Shown: positions 49,137-59,201, numbered from the stretch's first letter. The stretch is 64,000 bases of DNA from Flagellimonas sediminis (GCF_010500845.1 NZ_JAAAMI010000011.1:1-64000), one strand, 5' to 3'. Notes: generated by a model not told the origin, from the letters alone. Numbers and translations are program-made.

Positions 49137-50848
49137 TATATGTTTCCTTTTTTAAGTTCTTTTGCCGCATGGTCTGCCGCCCTTGCCGTAAAGGCCATAT
49201 AGGTCAGTGACGGGTTTACACATGCCGCGGAAGTCATGAACGCACCATCCGTTACATATACATTGGGAACATCATGAACTTGATTGTTTCCGTTGAGTAC
49301 CGATGTCCTTTTGTCCCTTCCCATACGGGCGGTGCCCATTTCGTGGATTCCAAGGCCCAGGGCCCCGGGATTGTCAAAAGGCTGCACATCGCGCAGCCCG
49401 GCTTTTTCGAGCATTTCGACGGCTGATTCCTTCATATCCTTCCGCATGGCCCATTCATTCTCCTTGAATTCGGCATCGAAAGTTACCGTGGGTAGCCCCC
49501 AACCGTCCAATTTATCATAATCCAAGGTCATCCTGTTTTCTTCGTACGGAAGCACTTCGCCGAAGCCCCCAATGCCCATGGTCCATCCACCGGGTTTTAA
49601 GATGGACTCTTTTAGCTCTTTCCCGAAAGATAGTTCGGCAACGGCATCGTCCCAATTGCCCCTTCCGGCACTACCTTGATAGCCAAAACCTCGCTTATAG
49701 TCTTTGCGGTCGGAATCACCACCAAGGTTTCTAAAACGTGGGATATATACCCCATTCGGTTTTCTCCCCTTATAATATTTGTCTTCAAGTCCGTCAAACT
49801 TGCCCTGTGCACCCACTCCCAAATGATGGTCCATAATGTTCCTTCCCAACTGATCGGAATCGTTACCCATACCGTTGGGGAAGCGATCGGATTTTGATTG
49901 CATCAATATTGATGTCGAGGCAATAGCCGAGGCGCATAGGAAAATTACTTTGGCGTTGAATTCATACGCTTCCCTGGTCACCCTATCGATGACCTTTACG
50001 CCGGTGGCCCGTTTGGTATCGGGGTCGTACATGACTTCATGTACTATGGAATCGGGTCTTAGCGTTAGGTTTCCTGTTCGTTCGGCGGCGGGCAGGGTCG
50101 AGGAATTACTGCTAAAGTACGCCCCAAATGGGCAACCACGTATACAGCGGTTTCGGAACATGCAATGCTGCCGCCCTTCGAATTTTTTGGTTCCAGTGAT
50201 ATTGGCCACCCTTCCTGCCGTCACCACTCGGCCATCGAAATTCTCACTTACCTTTTCCCGAAAACGTTGTTCGACACAATTGAGTTCCATCATCGGTAAA
50301 AACTGGCCATCAGGCAATTGTTTCAACCCCAGGTTTTCCCCCGATACCCCGATGAAGGTTTCTACTTTATCGTACCAAGGGGCGATATCCTTATATCTAA
50401 CGGGCCAATCCACTGCGATTCCCTCTCGCCGGTTGGCTGTAAAATCGATATCGCTCCAACGGTAACTATGTCGCCCCCACATGATGGAGCACCCTCCCAC
50501 GTGGTAGCCCCGCATCCAGTCAAAACGTTTGATTTCGTTGTAGGGATGTTCCAGGTCGTTCACGAACCAAAGTGCACTTGCCGCATTGGTCGTGTAACCT
50601 GTTCGATTTTGTTTTGGTTGTTTTTTAAGGTCTTCCTGTGTCGGCTCCCCTCCGTTCGGAAAATCCCAAGGATCTTTGTAAGCCGTGGGATAGTCCGTGA
50701 TATGGCGCACCATTCTTCCACGCTCCAAAACCAGGGTCTTAAGACCCTTCTCACATAGTTCCTTGGCGGCCCAGCCACCACTGATGCCAGTGCCTACAAC
50801 AATCGCATCATAAGATTCCTGTTCTTCGTTGTAATAATATTTTTTCAT
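49136..50848 (-). CDS. GMC-family oxidoreductase (gluconate/choline dehydrogenase-like)
   Basis: 570-residue FAD-dependent dehydrogenase. FAD motif VVGTGISGGWAAKELCEKG, LVLERGR, and the active-site histidine region near GLGIHEMGTARMGRD and the C-terminal VTDGAFMTSAACVNPSLTYMA. A ferredoxin-like cysteine cluster CMFRNRCIRGCPFG is present, as in Bacteroidota family members. ATG50848 (MKKYYYNEEQESYDAIVVG) is the family start. Coupled to the subunit 3 gene. The sugar or alcohol substrate is unknown. It lies between two PNPOx-like genes. Confidence 0.9.
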   Translation of the reverse strand: MKKYYYNEEQESYDAIVVGTGISGGWAAKELCEKGLKTLVLERGRMVRHITDYPTAYKDPWDFPNGGEPTQEDLKKQPKQNRTGYTTNAASALWFVNDLEHPYNEIKRFDWMRGYHVGGCSIMWGRHSYRWSDIDFTANRREGIAVDWPVRYKDIAPWYDKVETFIGVSGENLGLKQLPDGQFLPMMELNCVEQRFREKVSENFDGRVVTAGRVANITGTKKFEGRQHCMFRNRCIRGCPFGAYFSSNSSTLPAAERTGNLTLRPDSIVHEVMYDPDTKRATGVKVIDRVTREAYEFNAKVIFLCASAIASTSILMQSKSDRFPNGMGNDSDQLGRNIMDHHLGVGAQGKFDGLEDKYYKGRKPNGVYIPRFRNLGGDSDRKDYKRGFGYQGSAGRGNWDDAVAELSFGKELKESILKPGGWTMGIGGFGEVLPYEENRMTLDYDKLDGWGLPTVTFDAEFKENEWAMRKDMKESAVEMLEKAGLRDVQPFDNPGALGLGIHEMGTARMGRDKRTSVLNGNNQVHDVPNVYVTDGAFMTSAACVNPSLTYMAFTARAADHAAKELKKGNI

Positions 50849-50964
50849 CGTCAAATCTTTTAATAAGCCATTCATTCTTTCGCTTCCTTAAAAAGTATAA
50901 ATGACTTTGGGTTCATAGTTCGTATCTAAAACCAACAATGGTTTATGTCATATTCGTAAATAGA

Positions 50965-51477
50965 TTATGGTTTCCTTTGTTTTCCTGTAATTTCAACTAT
51001 TCTGATTCGAAAGACTATAGGGGTTTTAGGTGAATTCAGTTTACTTGAAAATTCACTAATGGATTGGGGAATTATTTTCTCCTTACGGAGGATAATATTT
51101 TTGACACCTTGGGCAAACCGATGCAGGAGAAATTTGGCCTCGCTTCCCTGCAATTCTTCAAAAACACCGTGTGCCAAGATAGATCGCCAATTATTTACGG
51201 AACTTATTTCATCTACTTCTAATGATACCGATCGGTTTTCCCGCATAGCATTCATTTTATGTCCTTCAGCAGAATATCCCAGGATACTATTGCTGGTTTC
51301 GTCGTAATAATAGGTAATCGGAACAACGTAAGGATTTCCTTGGGATATAAATGCCAAGCGTCCGATATAATTATCCCTTAGTAGGCGGATGCCTTCCTTT
51401 GTCCTTAAACTTTTTATCATAACTTTTCTTTCATTGTCCTGAAACATCTCGTATTCTACCTTGGCACATTTAATCAC
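50965..51477 (-). CDS. Pyridoxamine-5'-phosphate-oxidase-like FMN-binding split-barrel protein
   Basis: 170-residue paralogue of 47979-48431 with the same landmarks (DNYIGRLAFISQGNPYVVPITYYYD, EGHKMNAMRENRSVSLEVDE, WRSILAHGVFEEL, GVKNIILRKE). An N-terminal extension of about 20 residues may be untranslated, since a second ATG reads MIKSLRTKEG. It overlaps the operon end of the cardiolipin-synthase-like gene closely (18 nt). Duplication on both sides of the GMC pair suggests a shared role in a flavin-linked stress response. Substrate unknown. Confidence 0.8.
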   Translation of the reverse strand: MIKCAKVEYEMFQDNERKVMIKSLRTKEGIRLLRDNYIGRLAFISQGNPYVVPITYYYDETSNSILGYSAEGHKMNAMRENRSVSLEVDEISSVNNWRSILAHGVFEELQGSEAKFLLHRFAQGVKNIILRKEKIIPQSISEFSSKLNSPKTPIVFRIRIVEITGKQRKP

Positions 51478-51495
51478 TTGACCATTAGCAGCACC

Positions 51496-52689
51496 CTATA
51501 ACCTATAATTTTTCAAAAACCTTAAATGCGGAAGAAAGGTTAGAAAAAGCATGGCTGTGCGTACCATTTGGTAAGAAATCCAATTACCTAACTTATTGAA
51601 TATACCGGCTCTCTGTCTTAGACTCCCCTTTGTAATTTCGCTACACTGGCTTATAACCATTTCAAAGTCGGCCCGAAGAATTTTGGCAAAATTGACCGAG
51701 TGAACTTCTACGTTCATTTCAATACTGCCATAACAACTAAGACTGTTCAAGTTAAATGAGCCTATGGTAGACCATTTATTATCTACTACCGCAGCTTTAC
51801 CGTGTACTACGGATTTGTTCCATTCAAATATTCTCATATGATGATTCAGAAAAGAAAAGTACAAATGTTCGGTAGCCCTACGTACCAAAGGCACATCGCT
51901 AATGCCCGCTAAGATCACCGTTGTTTTTATTCCTCTTTTACAGGCCTTTTTCAATGCCTTTGCTATTCTACTTCCAGGTAAAAAATACGAGCCTACGATA
52001 ACTATTTCCTTTTTGGCGTGAATGAAGGCGTTGGTGTATGCATCACAGACTTCCGTTTTTCGCTGTAGCCAGTCGTTTTGTAAAATTCCTACGAGTGCGC
52101 TACCTGCCGAATGTAACACGGGTGGTATTTTTTTTGAACTTCCTTTTTTGAAAAAATAATCACTACACAATATTTGTAGATCCTTAGCTGCCGGGCAATT
52201 CAACTGAACGGCATAGTCCAACCAAGGTTCCGCAGCTCCGGTTCCATAGTATTTATCGGCAATATTGATTCCGCCTATCAATGCTATTTTTTTATCAACG
52301 ACCGCAATTTTATGATGCATCCGCCTGCCGATATAAAAATTGTTCAAGGAGAATAAAGGCGAAAAAAACCGAAGTAAAATACCATGTTGCACCATATCAT
52401 CTGCAAAACTATCGGGTAATGCAGCACTACCATAGGCATCCAGTAAGACGTATACTTTTACCTTTCGTTGCGCGGCTTTCTTCAAACAGGCAGCTATTCG
52501 GTTTCCTGTTTCATCGTTCTCAAATATATAGGTCTGTAAATGGATTTCCTTTTCCGCCTTAGCGATTAACTTTTCCAACCGCAAAAAATAGTCTTCTCCC
52601 GAATGGACCAACTCAATATGTTCAGTATTGTCGGTGCCATTTTGAAATAGCCTATCATGAGGTTTTAGGGTTGTCCGTTTATGCTCCAT
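51496..52689 (-). CDS. Cardiolipin-synthase/phospholipase-D-like protein
   Basis: 397-residue phospholipase D superfamily enzyme with two HKD motifs, RMHHKIAVVDKKIALIGGINI and VHGKAAVVDNKWSTIGSFNL, both complete. It lacks the N-terminal transmembrane helices of Cls-type cardiolipin synthase and is closer to ClsB-like or secreted PLD-like proteins. It probably transfers phosphatidyl groups between glycerophospholipids. Transcribed towards the PNPOx-like gene with an 18 nt gap. Confidence 0.85.
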   Translation of the reverse strand: MEHKRTTLKPHDRLFQNGTDNTEHIELVHSGEDYFLRLEKLIAKAEKEIHLQTYIFENDETGNRIAACLKKAAQRKVKVYVLLDAYGSAALPDSFADDMVQHGILLRFFSPLFSLNNFYIGRRMHHKIAVVDKKIALIGGINIADKYYGTGAAEPWLDYAVQLNCPAAKDLQILCSDYFFKKGSSKKIPPVLHSAGSALVGILQNDWLQRKTEVCDAYTNAFIHAKKEIVIVGSYFLPGSRIAKALKKACKRGIKTTVILAGISDVPLVRRATEHLYFSFLNHHMRIFEWNKSVVHGKAAVVDNKWSTIGSFNLNSLSCYGSIEMNVEVHSVNFAKILRADFEMVISQCSEITKGSLRQRAGIFNKLGNWISYQMVRTAMLFLTFLPHLRFLKNYRL

Positions 52690-52772
52690 ATTATTTTTTC
52701 AGCTTACGTTCATTATTGGCAATAGGCCCAAGGATACTTAAAATATGTTTTTAGCTTCCCCAGTTTTTATAT

Positions 52773-54512
52773 CTAAAACAATTCCCTTAAATATTTAAGA
52801 TTGGATTTTGCCGTGTCTATTACCTCGGCACTTTGGCCGTTCAGCATCATCTTGCCCATGCTTGTTGCAAAGCCCTTTACCTGTTCAAAACTCACTTTGG
52901 GCGGCATGGCCAGGGCTTCGGGATCTGTAAAAATATTGATCAGTGCAGGTCCCTTGTGTGCAAAGGCTTTTTTTAATGTGGGTTCTACATTTTCACATTG
53001 TTCCACGTTCCAAGATGCTATGTTCATCGCCTGCGCCACCTGGGCAAAATCAGGATTTTCCATATCGGTTTGCCAATCTGGGTAGCCGGCCACATTCATT
53101 TCCAGTTTAACCATTCCCAGCGACCGATTGTTAAAAACGACAATTTTTACCGGTATATCATATTGGCTTATGGTCATTAGATCGCCCAAAAGCATGCTTA
53201 TGCCCCCATCGCCGCATAAGGCGATAACTTGCCGGTCTGGTCTTGAAAGCCCGGCACCAATGGCCATGGGCATGGCGTTTGCCATGGAGCCATGGTTGAA
53301 CGAGCCGGTAAGGTAGCGGTCTCGCCGGCCTTTTAAATAGCGTGCCGCCCAAACTGCGGACATGCCGGTATCCACGGTAAAGATGGCATCGTCTGCCGCC
53401 ACTTCATCAACTACCGCTGCCACAAATTCAGGATGTATGTTTTTTTCACTGGATTTGGCTTTTACGTAAGAGGCGTATTTTTCTTCTTGTTGTTCGTGGA
53501 GTTTACGCATTTCATTTAAAAAATCCTTATCGGTTTTTTCCTCTATCATGGGCAGCAAGGCTTCTATGGTGTCCTTTATTTTTCCGGCATAGCCATAATC
53601 CACTTTAGCGCGCCTCCCGATACGTTGCGGTTTGTCGTCTATTTGGATGATTGTATTTTTCTCCGGCAAAAAGTCGGAGTAAGGAAAATCGGTACCCAGT
53701 AATAGCAACAAATCGGCCTCCTGCATGGCCTTAAATCCGGATTTATTCCCCAATAGGCCGTTGAGTCCCACGGCAAAAGGATTGCTGGACTTGTCAAAGA
53801 ATATTTTTCCACGAAAACTGAAGCCCATGGGAGCCTGCAGTTTTTCGGATAATTGCATGACTTCCCCTTGGGCATCCTTGCACCCATAGCCGCAGAACAG
53901 CATGATTTTCTTATGGGAATCGATTACCTGGGCCAATTCTTCCATTTCCAATTTCCCGGGGATGAGCCGGGCACATGTATTGTAGTTTTTATGTGACGTG
54001 GTGATTTCCTGTGCATCTGCGGCGGCCACATCCCCTGGAAGCCCCACCACCGCAACGCCACGTTTTTCGATCGCATGCTGAATACCCGTTTGAAAAGCAT
54101 GTGCGGCTTGCTGCGGGGTATTGGCCATAAAACAATATATACTGCAATCGTCAAATAATTTGACCACGTTGGTCTCCTGAAAATTATCCGTGCCCAGTTT
54201 ATCGGTATTAATCGTGGAGGCAATCGCGATTACGGGGTTTCCGGACCTATTGGCATCATATAGGCCGTTGATCAGATGTACGTGGCCTGGGCCGCTACTG
54301 CCCATACAACAGCCTATACCATCGAGTTCTGCATCCATAGAGGCGGCATAGGCGCCTGCCTCTTCGTGGCGAACGTGAATCCACCTGATCCTGCCGTCCC
54401 GCCTTACCGCATCGTTTATGGGGTTCAAACTATCACCGGTTACGGCATACAATCTTTTAACACCTGCATTCACGAGGTTTTCTACCAATAGGTCTGCAAC
54501 TTTTTTTGACAT
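52773..54512 (-). CDS. poxB: Pyruvate dehydrogenase (quinone)/pyruvate-oxidase-type ThDP enzyme
   Basis: 579-residue thiamine-diphosphate enzyme with three domains. The N-terminal PYR domain has the catalytic Glu in WIHVRHEEAGAYAA, then the central domain, then the PP domain with ThDP/Mg motif CGDGGISMLLGDLMTISQYDIPVKIVVFNN. Overall pattern and N-terminal KKVADLLVENLVNAGVKRLYAVTGD match pyruvate:quinone oxidoreductase (PoxB), which oxidises pyruvate to acetate and CO2 under stress or slow growth. Alternative: another oxo-acid oxidase of the same superfamily. Not linked to the regulon palindromes. Confidence 0.85.
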   Translation of the reverse strand: MSKKVADLLVENLVNAGVKRLYAVTGDSLNPINDAVRRDGRIRWIHVRHEEAGAYAASMDAELDGIGCCMGSSGPGHVHLINGLYDANRSGNPVIAIASTINTDKLGTDNFQETNVVKLFDDCSIYCFMANTPQQAAHAFQTGIQHAIEKRGVAVVGLPGDVAAADAQEITTSHKNYNTCARLIPGKLEMEELAQVIDSHKKIMLFCGYGCKDAQGEVMQLSEKLQAPMGFSFRGKIFFDKSSNPFAVGLNGLLGNKSGFKAMQEADLLLLLGTDFPYSDFLPEKNTIIQIDDKPQRIGRRAKVDYGYAGKIKDTIEALLPMIEEKTDKDFLNEMRKLHEQQEEKYASYVKAKSSEKNIHPEFVAAVVDEVAADDAIFTVDTGMSAVWAARYLKGRRDRYLTGSFNHGSMANAMPMAIGAGLSRPDRQVIALCGDGGISMLLGDLMTISQYDIPVKIVVFNNRSLGMVKLEMNVAGYPDWQTDMENPDFAQVAQAMNIASWNVEQCENVEPTLKKAFAHKGPALINIFTDPEALAMPPKVSFEQVKGFATSMGKMMLNGQSAEVIDTAKSNLKYLRELF

Positions 54513-54697
54513 AATTCACTTTTTTTAATTAACAAAATAGCATTCCAGATGATGTGCTATGTTTAGAATACTTTATATTTTTATTACCCATCTTTTGATT
54601 CTTTTATAAATACATTGTAGGCATTTTGATTTTCATACATCCGCCTTTTTTTATTTAGGCCCTGTTCGTGTTGGTGTACCGGTACAATGATCCATCA

Positions 54698-55957
54698 TTA
54701 CAGTTTTTTATGCTGGTCGGCCAATAAAGGCCCGTCAATCCCTTCATTTGGTCGCTTCAAAAAGTAAACCAGCCCCATAGCACCCAAAATGGTTGCACCG
54801 GCAATAATAAAAGGGTAATAAAACCCTCCCGCTATCAGCCAAGTCCCCAATACCGGACCCAAAATTTGACCGATACTGTTCGTGGAACTTTGAATGGATA
54901 TATTCCTTCCCGTGTTTTCCTTGGATATTAAGGAAACTGCCGAAAGCAGGTTTGGTGTCACCATGGCTCCCCCGGCTGCGAAAATTATTATAGTAACATA
55001 AATGTATAGTTCACCGCTCACAAAAGGGAAGACGATTAACGAAACACCCGATATCAATAACCCCAATGTTATTTGCTGTTTAGAGGTCAATATTTTTTCG
55101 CCATAGGTTGCGAATACGGGTTGCAAAACGGCCATCACGGAACCACAAAGCATAAAACCAATACCCACCTGATTGGTTGTAAAGGCCAACTCATCCTTCC
55201 CATAAATTGAAAACACGGTCTCGAACAAGGTAACCACGAACTGCATCACAAAGGATAAGAGCAACAAAATGATAAAATAGTTACTAAGGGAAAAACTGAA
55301 TTTGACTGCCCCAGAAGCAATACGATTTTTTACTTCCGTATTCTTTAGCCATTTTACGATTATAAGCAATACCACAAAGCCCAAAAGAGCTGCCAAAATA
55401 AAGGGAACCGAAAAACGGTCTAAGTGGAACACTCCAAAAGAGTATGTATAGTGTAGGTTCGTTTGCGACAGAAATCCCCCCAGAACAGGGCCAAATATGA
55501 CACCGGAACTGATAGCGACCCCAGACCAGGCCATTATTTTGGTCCTTCGCTTTTCTGAGGTAATATCACTTAAATAGGCATTACTGACCGGAATGACCGC
55601 TGACGTAAAGATGCCCCCTATGATACGGGCCATATAGAGCATCGACAGGGAAGTGGCAAGACCCGTTAGCAAGTTCATCACGACAAAACCTACAAGCCCC
55701 AATAGTATTATAGGTTTTCGGCCATATTTATCGGAAAGCTTGCCCCAGACGATAACGAACAAGAGCTGGAACAACGGATAAATACTGGTCAACATACCGA
55801 TATGGAAGTTGATAAGGTCCGTATCCAGATTGTCTTTTAGAGCCAGTCTTTCCGTGTAATACGGAAGGGTAGGCAGTAAAATACCGTACCCGAGCATTAC
55901 CACAAATAAACTCAACAATACTAAATATATCCTGTGGAGCTTTTCCTTTTTGTCCAT
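54698..55957 (-). CDS. MFS-family efflux transporter
   Basis: 419-residue major facilitator protein with 12 predicted transmembrane helices. The N-terminal motif A GKLSDKYGRKPIIL and TetA/MdtG-like layout (GILLPTLPYYTERLAL, IMAWSGVAISSGVIFGPVLGGFL) indicate drug:proton antiport. Its ATG overlaps the CopB stop (ATGA at 55957), so it is the last gene of the CopB operon. The cargo is unknown, with metal-complex or drug efflux inferred from company. Confidence 0.85.
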   Translation of the reverse strand: MDKKEKLHRIYLVLLSLFVVMLGYGILLPTLPYYTERLALKDNLDTDLINFHIGMLTSIYPLFQLLFVIVWGKLSDKYGRKPIILLGLVGFVVMNLLTGLATSLSMLYMARIIGGIFTSAVIPVSNAYLSDITSEKRRTKIMAWSGVAISSGVIFGPVLGGFLSQTNLHYTYSFGVFHLDRFSVPFILAALLGFVVLLIIVKWLKNTEVKNRIASGAVKFSFSLSNYFIILLLLSFVMQFVVTLFETVFSIYGKDELAFTTNQVGIGFMLCGSVMAVLQPVFATYGEKILTSKQQITLGLLISGVSLIVFPFVSGELYIYVTIIIFAAGGAMVTPNLLSAVSLISKENTGRNISIQSSTNSIGQILGPVLGTWLIAGGFYYPFIIAGATILGAMGLVYFLKRPNEGIDGPLLADQHKKL

Positions 55958-57957
55958 TATTTTTTAGCGATTTTTCTTTTCAACAATTGGGCATTAATGG
56001 CTACAATGATTGTGCTCAAGCTCATAAATACAGCTGCTATAGCTGGCCCCAGCACAAAACCTGAGGCATAGAAAACGCCCGCAGCCAGCGGAATGGCAAC
56101 CACATTATAACCGGTGGCCCATATCAGGTTCTGGATCATCTTATTGTAAGTTGCTTTCCCGAACAATATGAGGTTGGCGATATCCTTTGGATTGCTGTTT
56201 ACCAAAATAATATCGGCTGTTTCGGCAGCAATATCAGAACCAGAACCTACAGCAACGCCAACATTGGCCTGTGCTAATGCAGGTGCATCATTTACACCAT
56301 CGCCTGTCATGGCAACAAATTCTCCTTTATCTTGTAGGTCTTTTACAATTTCCACTTTTTGGTGTGGTAAAACTTCTGCATAATAGCCATCCAATCCTAA
56401 TTTATCGCTTACAGCTTTGGCGGTTTTCTCATTATCACCAGTTGCCATATATACTTTGATATTATTCTTTTTAAAGGTTTTTATAGCCTCAGCCGATTCT
56501 GGTCTAATCTCATCAGAGAGTGCAATATAACCTGCTAATTTTCCATCTATCAACACAAATACTACGGTTTCGGCAGCATCGCTATACGCATCATCAGGAA
56601 TGGCGATCTTTTCGTCACGCAGATAGCCCGGGCTTACTACTTTTATCTCCTTGCCTTCTACATTGGCCTCGACACCTTTTCCAGTTATGGAATTAAATTT
56701 TTCAGGCTTTGGAATAGTCACCTTATCTGCTTTTACCTTTTTAATGATACCTACAGCAATAGGATGTTCAGAGCTTTGTTCCAGCGCACTCGCTAAACGC
56801 AAAATTTCATCTACAGAATAAGTTTCTGAAACTGATTCTATTCGGGTAACTCCAAAATCTCCTTTAGTTAAAGTTCCTGTTTTATCAAATAATAAAGCTG
56901 ATATTTTACGCGATTCTTCAAAGGCTGTTCTATTCCGGATTAACAATCCATTTTGAGCTGAAACTGCAGTTGAAATTGCCACTACCAAAGGAATAGCAAG
57001 ACCCAATGCGTGTGGACAAGCAATAACCATAACGGTTACCATACGTTCTAAAGCATACACAAATGGAAAGCCTAAAATTAACCAAACTGCAAGTGTTCCA
57101 AATCCAATAGCTAAAGCAATATAAGTTAACCATTTTGCAGCCCTATCAGATAGGTTTTGCATCTTGGACTTGGTGCGTTGCGCTTCGTCAACCATCTTTA
57201 TTACTTTGCTAAGATAGCTGTCTTTTCCGGTATGCTCTACCTTGACTTTTAAGGTGCTATTGCCGTTTATAGCACCACCAATAACCTTATCATCCAGTTC
57301 TTTTTTAACAGGTTTGGACTCTCCAGTAAGCATAGATTCATTAAGGTAGCTAGAACCTTCAGTTATCACACCATCTGCTGGAATTTTTTCACCTGGTTTA
57401 ATTAAGATGATATCATCTTTTATAAGGTCGTCCAACTTTACATCTTGAATGGTATCTCCAACGACTTTATGTGCCTCTGAAGGTAACATGCTTACCAATA
57501 ATTGTAAGGCTTTTGATGCTCCTAAAACACTCTTCATTTCTATCCAATGCCCCAAAAGCATAATAACGATAAGGGTACTTAATTCCCAAAAGAAGTCTTC
57601 GCCCTTGAGTCCGAAAACGGTTGCAGTGCTATAAAAATAAGCAACACTAATGGCCATGGATATTAGCGTCATCATACCAGCACCTTTGGTTTTCATTTCA
57701 CCATAAAATCCTTTTAAAAATGGCCAAGCACCCCAGAAATAAACAAACGAAGAGAGTGCAAATAGGTAATAAGGATTACCGGGAAGTCGAAAATCATAAC
57801 CAAAAAATTCCTGGATCATTGGTGAGAAGAACAGAATTGGGATGGTAATTACCAATGATACCCAAAACCGTTTTCTAAAATCCGCAACCATCATTTTATG
57901 GTGGTCGTGTCCCGCCATTCCCATTGGTGCATTGCCGTCATGACTGGAATGGTCCAT
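55957..57957 (-). CDS. copB: CopB-type heavy-metal P-type ATPase
   Basis: 666-residue P1B-type ATPase for copper (or silver) export. The N-terminus is His/Met-rich (MDHSSHDGNAPMGMAGHDHHKMM). The transmembrane metal motif is CPHALGLAIP, which marks the CopB (P1B-3) group rather than CPC CopA. Phosphatase TGES, phosphorylation site DKTGTLTKG, HP-type region SSEHPIAVG and hinge GDGVNDAPALA are intact. The start codon lies inside a long inverted repeat (57948-57990). Downstream is an MFS gene; upstream is an outer-membrane protein with ABC genes, so it may belong to an envelope-stress/metal operon. Confidence 0.93.
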   Translation of the reverse strand: MDHSSHDGNAPMGMAGHDHHKMMVADFRKRFWVSLVITIPILFFSPMIQEFFGYDFRLPGNPYYLFALSSFVYFWGAWPFLKGFYGEMKTKGAGMMTLISMAISVAYFYSTATVFGLKGEDFFWELSTLIVIMLLGHWIEMKSVLGASKALQLLVSMLPSEAHKVVGDTIQDVKLDDLIKDDIILIKPGEKIPADGVITEGSSYLNESMLTGESKPVKKELDDKVIGGAINGNSTLKVKVEHTGKDSYLSKVIKMVDEAQRTKSKMQNLSDRAAKWLTYIALAIGFGTLAVWLILGFPFVYALERMVTVMVIACPHALGLAIPLVVAISTAVSAQNGLLIRNRTAFEESRKISALLFDKTGTLTKGDFGVTRIESVSETYSVDEILRLASALEQSSEHPIAVGIIKKVKADKVTIPKPEKFNSITGKGVEANVEGKEIKVVSPGYLRDEKIAIPDDAYSDAAETVVFVLIDGKLAGYIALSDEIRPESAEAIKTFKKNNIKVYMATGDNEKTAKAVSDKLGLDGYYAEVLPHQKVEIVKDLQDKGEFVAMTGDGVNDAPALAQANVGVAVGSGSDIAAETADIILVNSNPKDIANLILFGKATYNKMIQNLIWATGYNVVAIPLAAGVFYASGFVLGPAIAAVFMSLSTIIVAINAQLLKRKIAKK

Positions 57958-57990
57958 CCCTGCCTCGCCGGCAGGCAGGGATGGACCATT
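57948..57990. repeat. 17-bp perfect inverted repeat over the copB start
   Basis: AATGGTCCATCCCTGCC (57948-57964) pairs with GGCAGGGATGGACCATT (57974-57990); loop 9 nt, GC-rich centre TCGCCGGCA. On the plus side TTTTTT follows. The mRNA made from the minus strand would fold its first arm against the arm containing the copB ATG (57957). It resembles the CCTGCC/GGCAGG palindromes that recur between genes in Flavobacteriaceae. Confidence 0.75.
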
Positions 57991-58058
57991 TTTTTGTCCT
58001 TGTGATCTTTGTGGTTTTCCATGTTTATTAAATTAAGTTTTCTGTATTATTCTATTTT

Positions 58059-59201
58059 TTAAAAATTCCATTTTAAACGGGTATATATTGTATTGAACAA
58101 TAAATCAAAATTATTTGTATTTCCAAACAAACTCTGTGAAATAATGGACAAATCAAATTGTTCGCCCATTATGATATTCAGGGACGGGTTTATAAAAACC
58201 GCATTATCGGCGGGGGAATACAGAATGTTCATTGCTACGTTTGTTATGGCACTGAATTCATAGGATAGCTGGGCAAAAAGGTTGTGCGTAAAAGGAGACA
58301 GGTTTTTTACATCCAGATTTATTGAAACCAAATTTTCAATGGCATTTTGATTCGCCCCGGATGAATTGTAAAAATACGCCCCATACAGGTACAGCGAATT
58401 TGGAAGGGCATAGTCCACCGAGACCGAAGAAATAAACGTTCCGGAATCCCCGGCAAAGTTTTGGTAATTCCTAAAATAAGAGAGTTCCGTCTTAAGTCCC
58501 GCGTTCCTGATATTTCCCGCCCATCCGGCCCCGGCCACAATATCGCGTTTATAGATCCCTCCGAGCAATTGTATATCGTAATTCCATTTATTGAACTTGT
58601 ACAGTGCCGCGGCAATCAGTTCATCCGGGTCATCGGTGATCTTTACCGCCATATCCAATGTATAGTCCGTATCCTTAAAATACTGTACTCGCAGGGCATC
58701 GCTGCCCGGCCGTTCCTCATAATCGAAATCAATAAAAGAATAGGCGTTGAAAATGTCGTTGGGGTTGAATATCCTGTCCACGCCCCAATTCACCCTTTGC
58801 CTACCCAAAGTAACCTGCCAACTGGTACCCTGCCATTGTGCCCAAAAACGGTCCAGGGTTGTGTTTAAGAGAACATCCTTTTTTTCCACAATATTGGCCG
58901 AGAGGTCGATTATCCCATCGTCCTCAATCCCGGTCAACAACGGATTGGCCGTAATTTGGTCCCCCACAAACAGCCTGTTCCTTACTTCAATGCCAACTTT
59001 CCAACTATCGGACGGATACCACCTGAAGTTGAGCCGGTTATGGAGCAGGGAGTTGGTGGTAATGGAATCCAGATCCGTAAAGGAAGTGGCCTGGAGCCCT
59101 TTTACATAACCGTTCAGTTCCCATTTCTTTTCTTCGGCCTGCGCCATTGCCTTGCTGTTGTATAACACTATCAATAATAGGGTATAGAGGTAAAACTTCA
59201 T
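58059..59201 (-). CDS. Outer-membrane beta-barrel protein of the export operon
   Basis: 380-residue protein with a signal peptide (about 1-20, ending SKAMAQ) and a strand-rich body (WELNGYVKGLQATSF, NRLNFRWYPSDSWKVGIEVR, ending IYTRLKWNF with terminal aromatic). It resembles the uncharacterised porin-like proteins (DUF1302 type) that follow LolA/ABC operons in Bacteroidota. The ATG overlaps the ATPase stop by 4 nt, linking it to the ABC genes. The substrate is unknown; possibly an exit channel or acceptor for the exported lipid or protein. Confidence 0.7.
   Translation of the reverse strand: MKFYLYTLLLIVLYNSKAMAQAEEKKWELNGYVKGLQATSFTDLDSITTNSLLHNRLNFRWYPSDSWKVGIEVRNRLFVGDQITANPLLTGIEDDGIIDLSANIVEKKDVLLNTTLDRFWAQWQGTSWQVTLGRQRVNWGVDRIFNPNDIFNAYSFIDFDYEERPGSDALRVQYFKDTDYTLDMAVKITDDPDELIAAALYKFNKWNYDIQLLGGIYKRDIVAGAGWAGNIRNAGLKTELSYFRNYQNFAGDSGTFISSVSVDYALPNSLYLYGAYFYNSSGANQNAIENLVSINLDVKNLSPFTHNLFAQLSYEFSAITNVAMNILYSPADNAVFINPSLNIIMGEQFDLSIISQSLFGNTNNFDLLFNTIYTRLKWNF

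Noticed and set aside
50901..50916. ATGACTTTGGGTTCAT upstream of the GMC dehydrogenase as a further regulon operator
   Set aside because: The half-sites are 8 nt apart instead of 6, and no TAnnTTTG-like box occurs at the regulon spacing.
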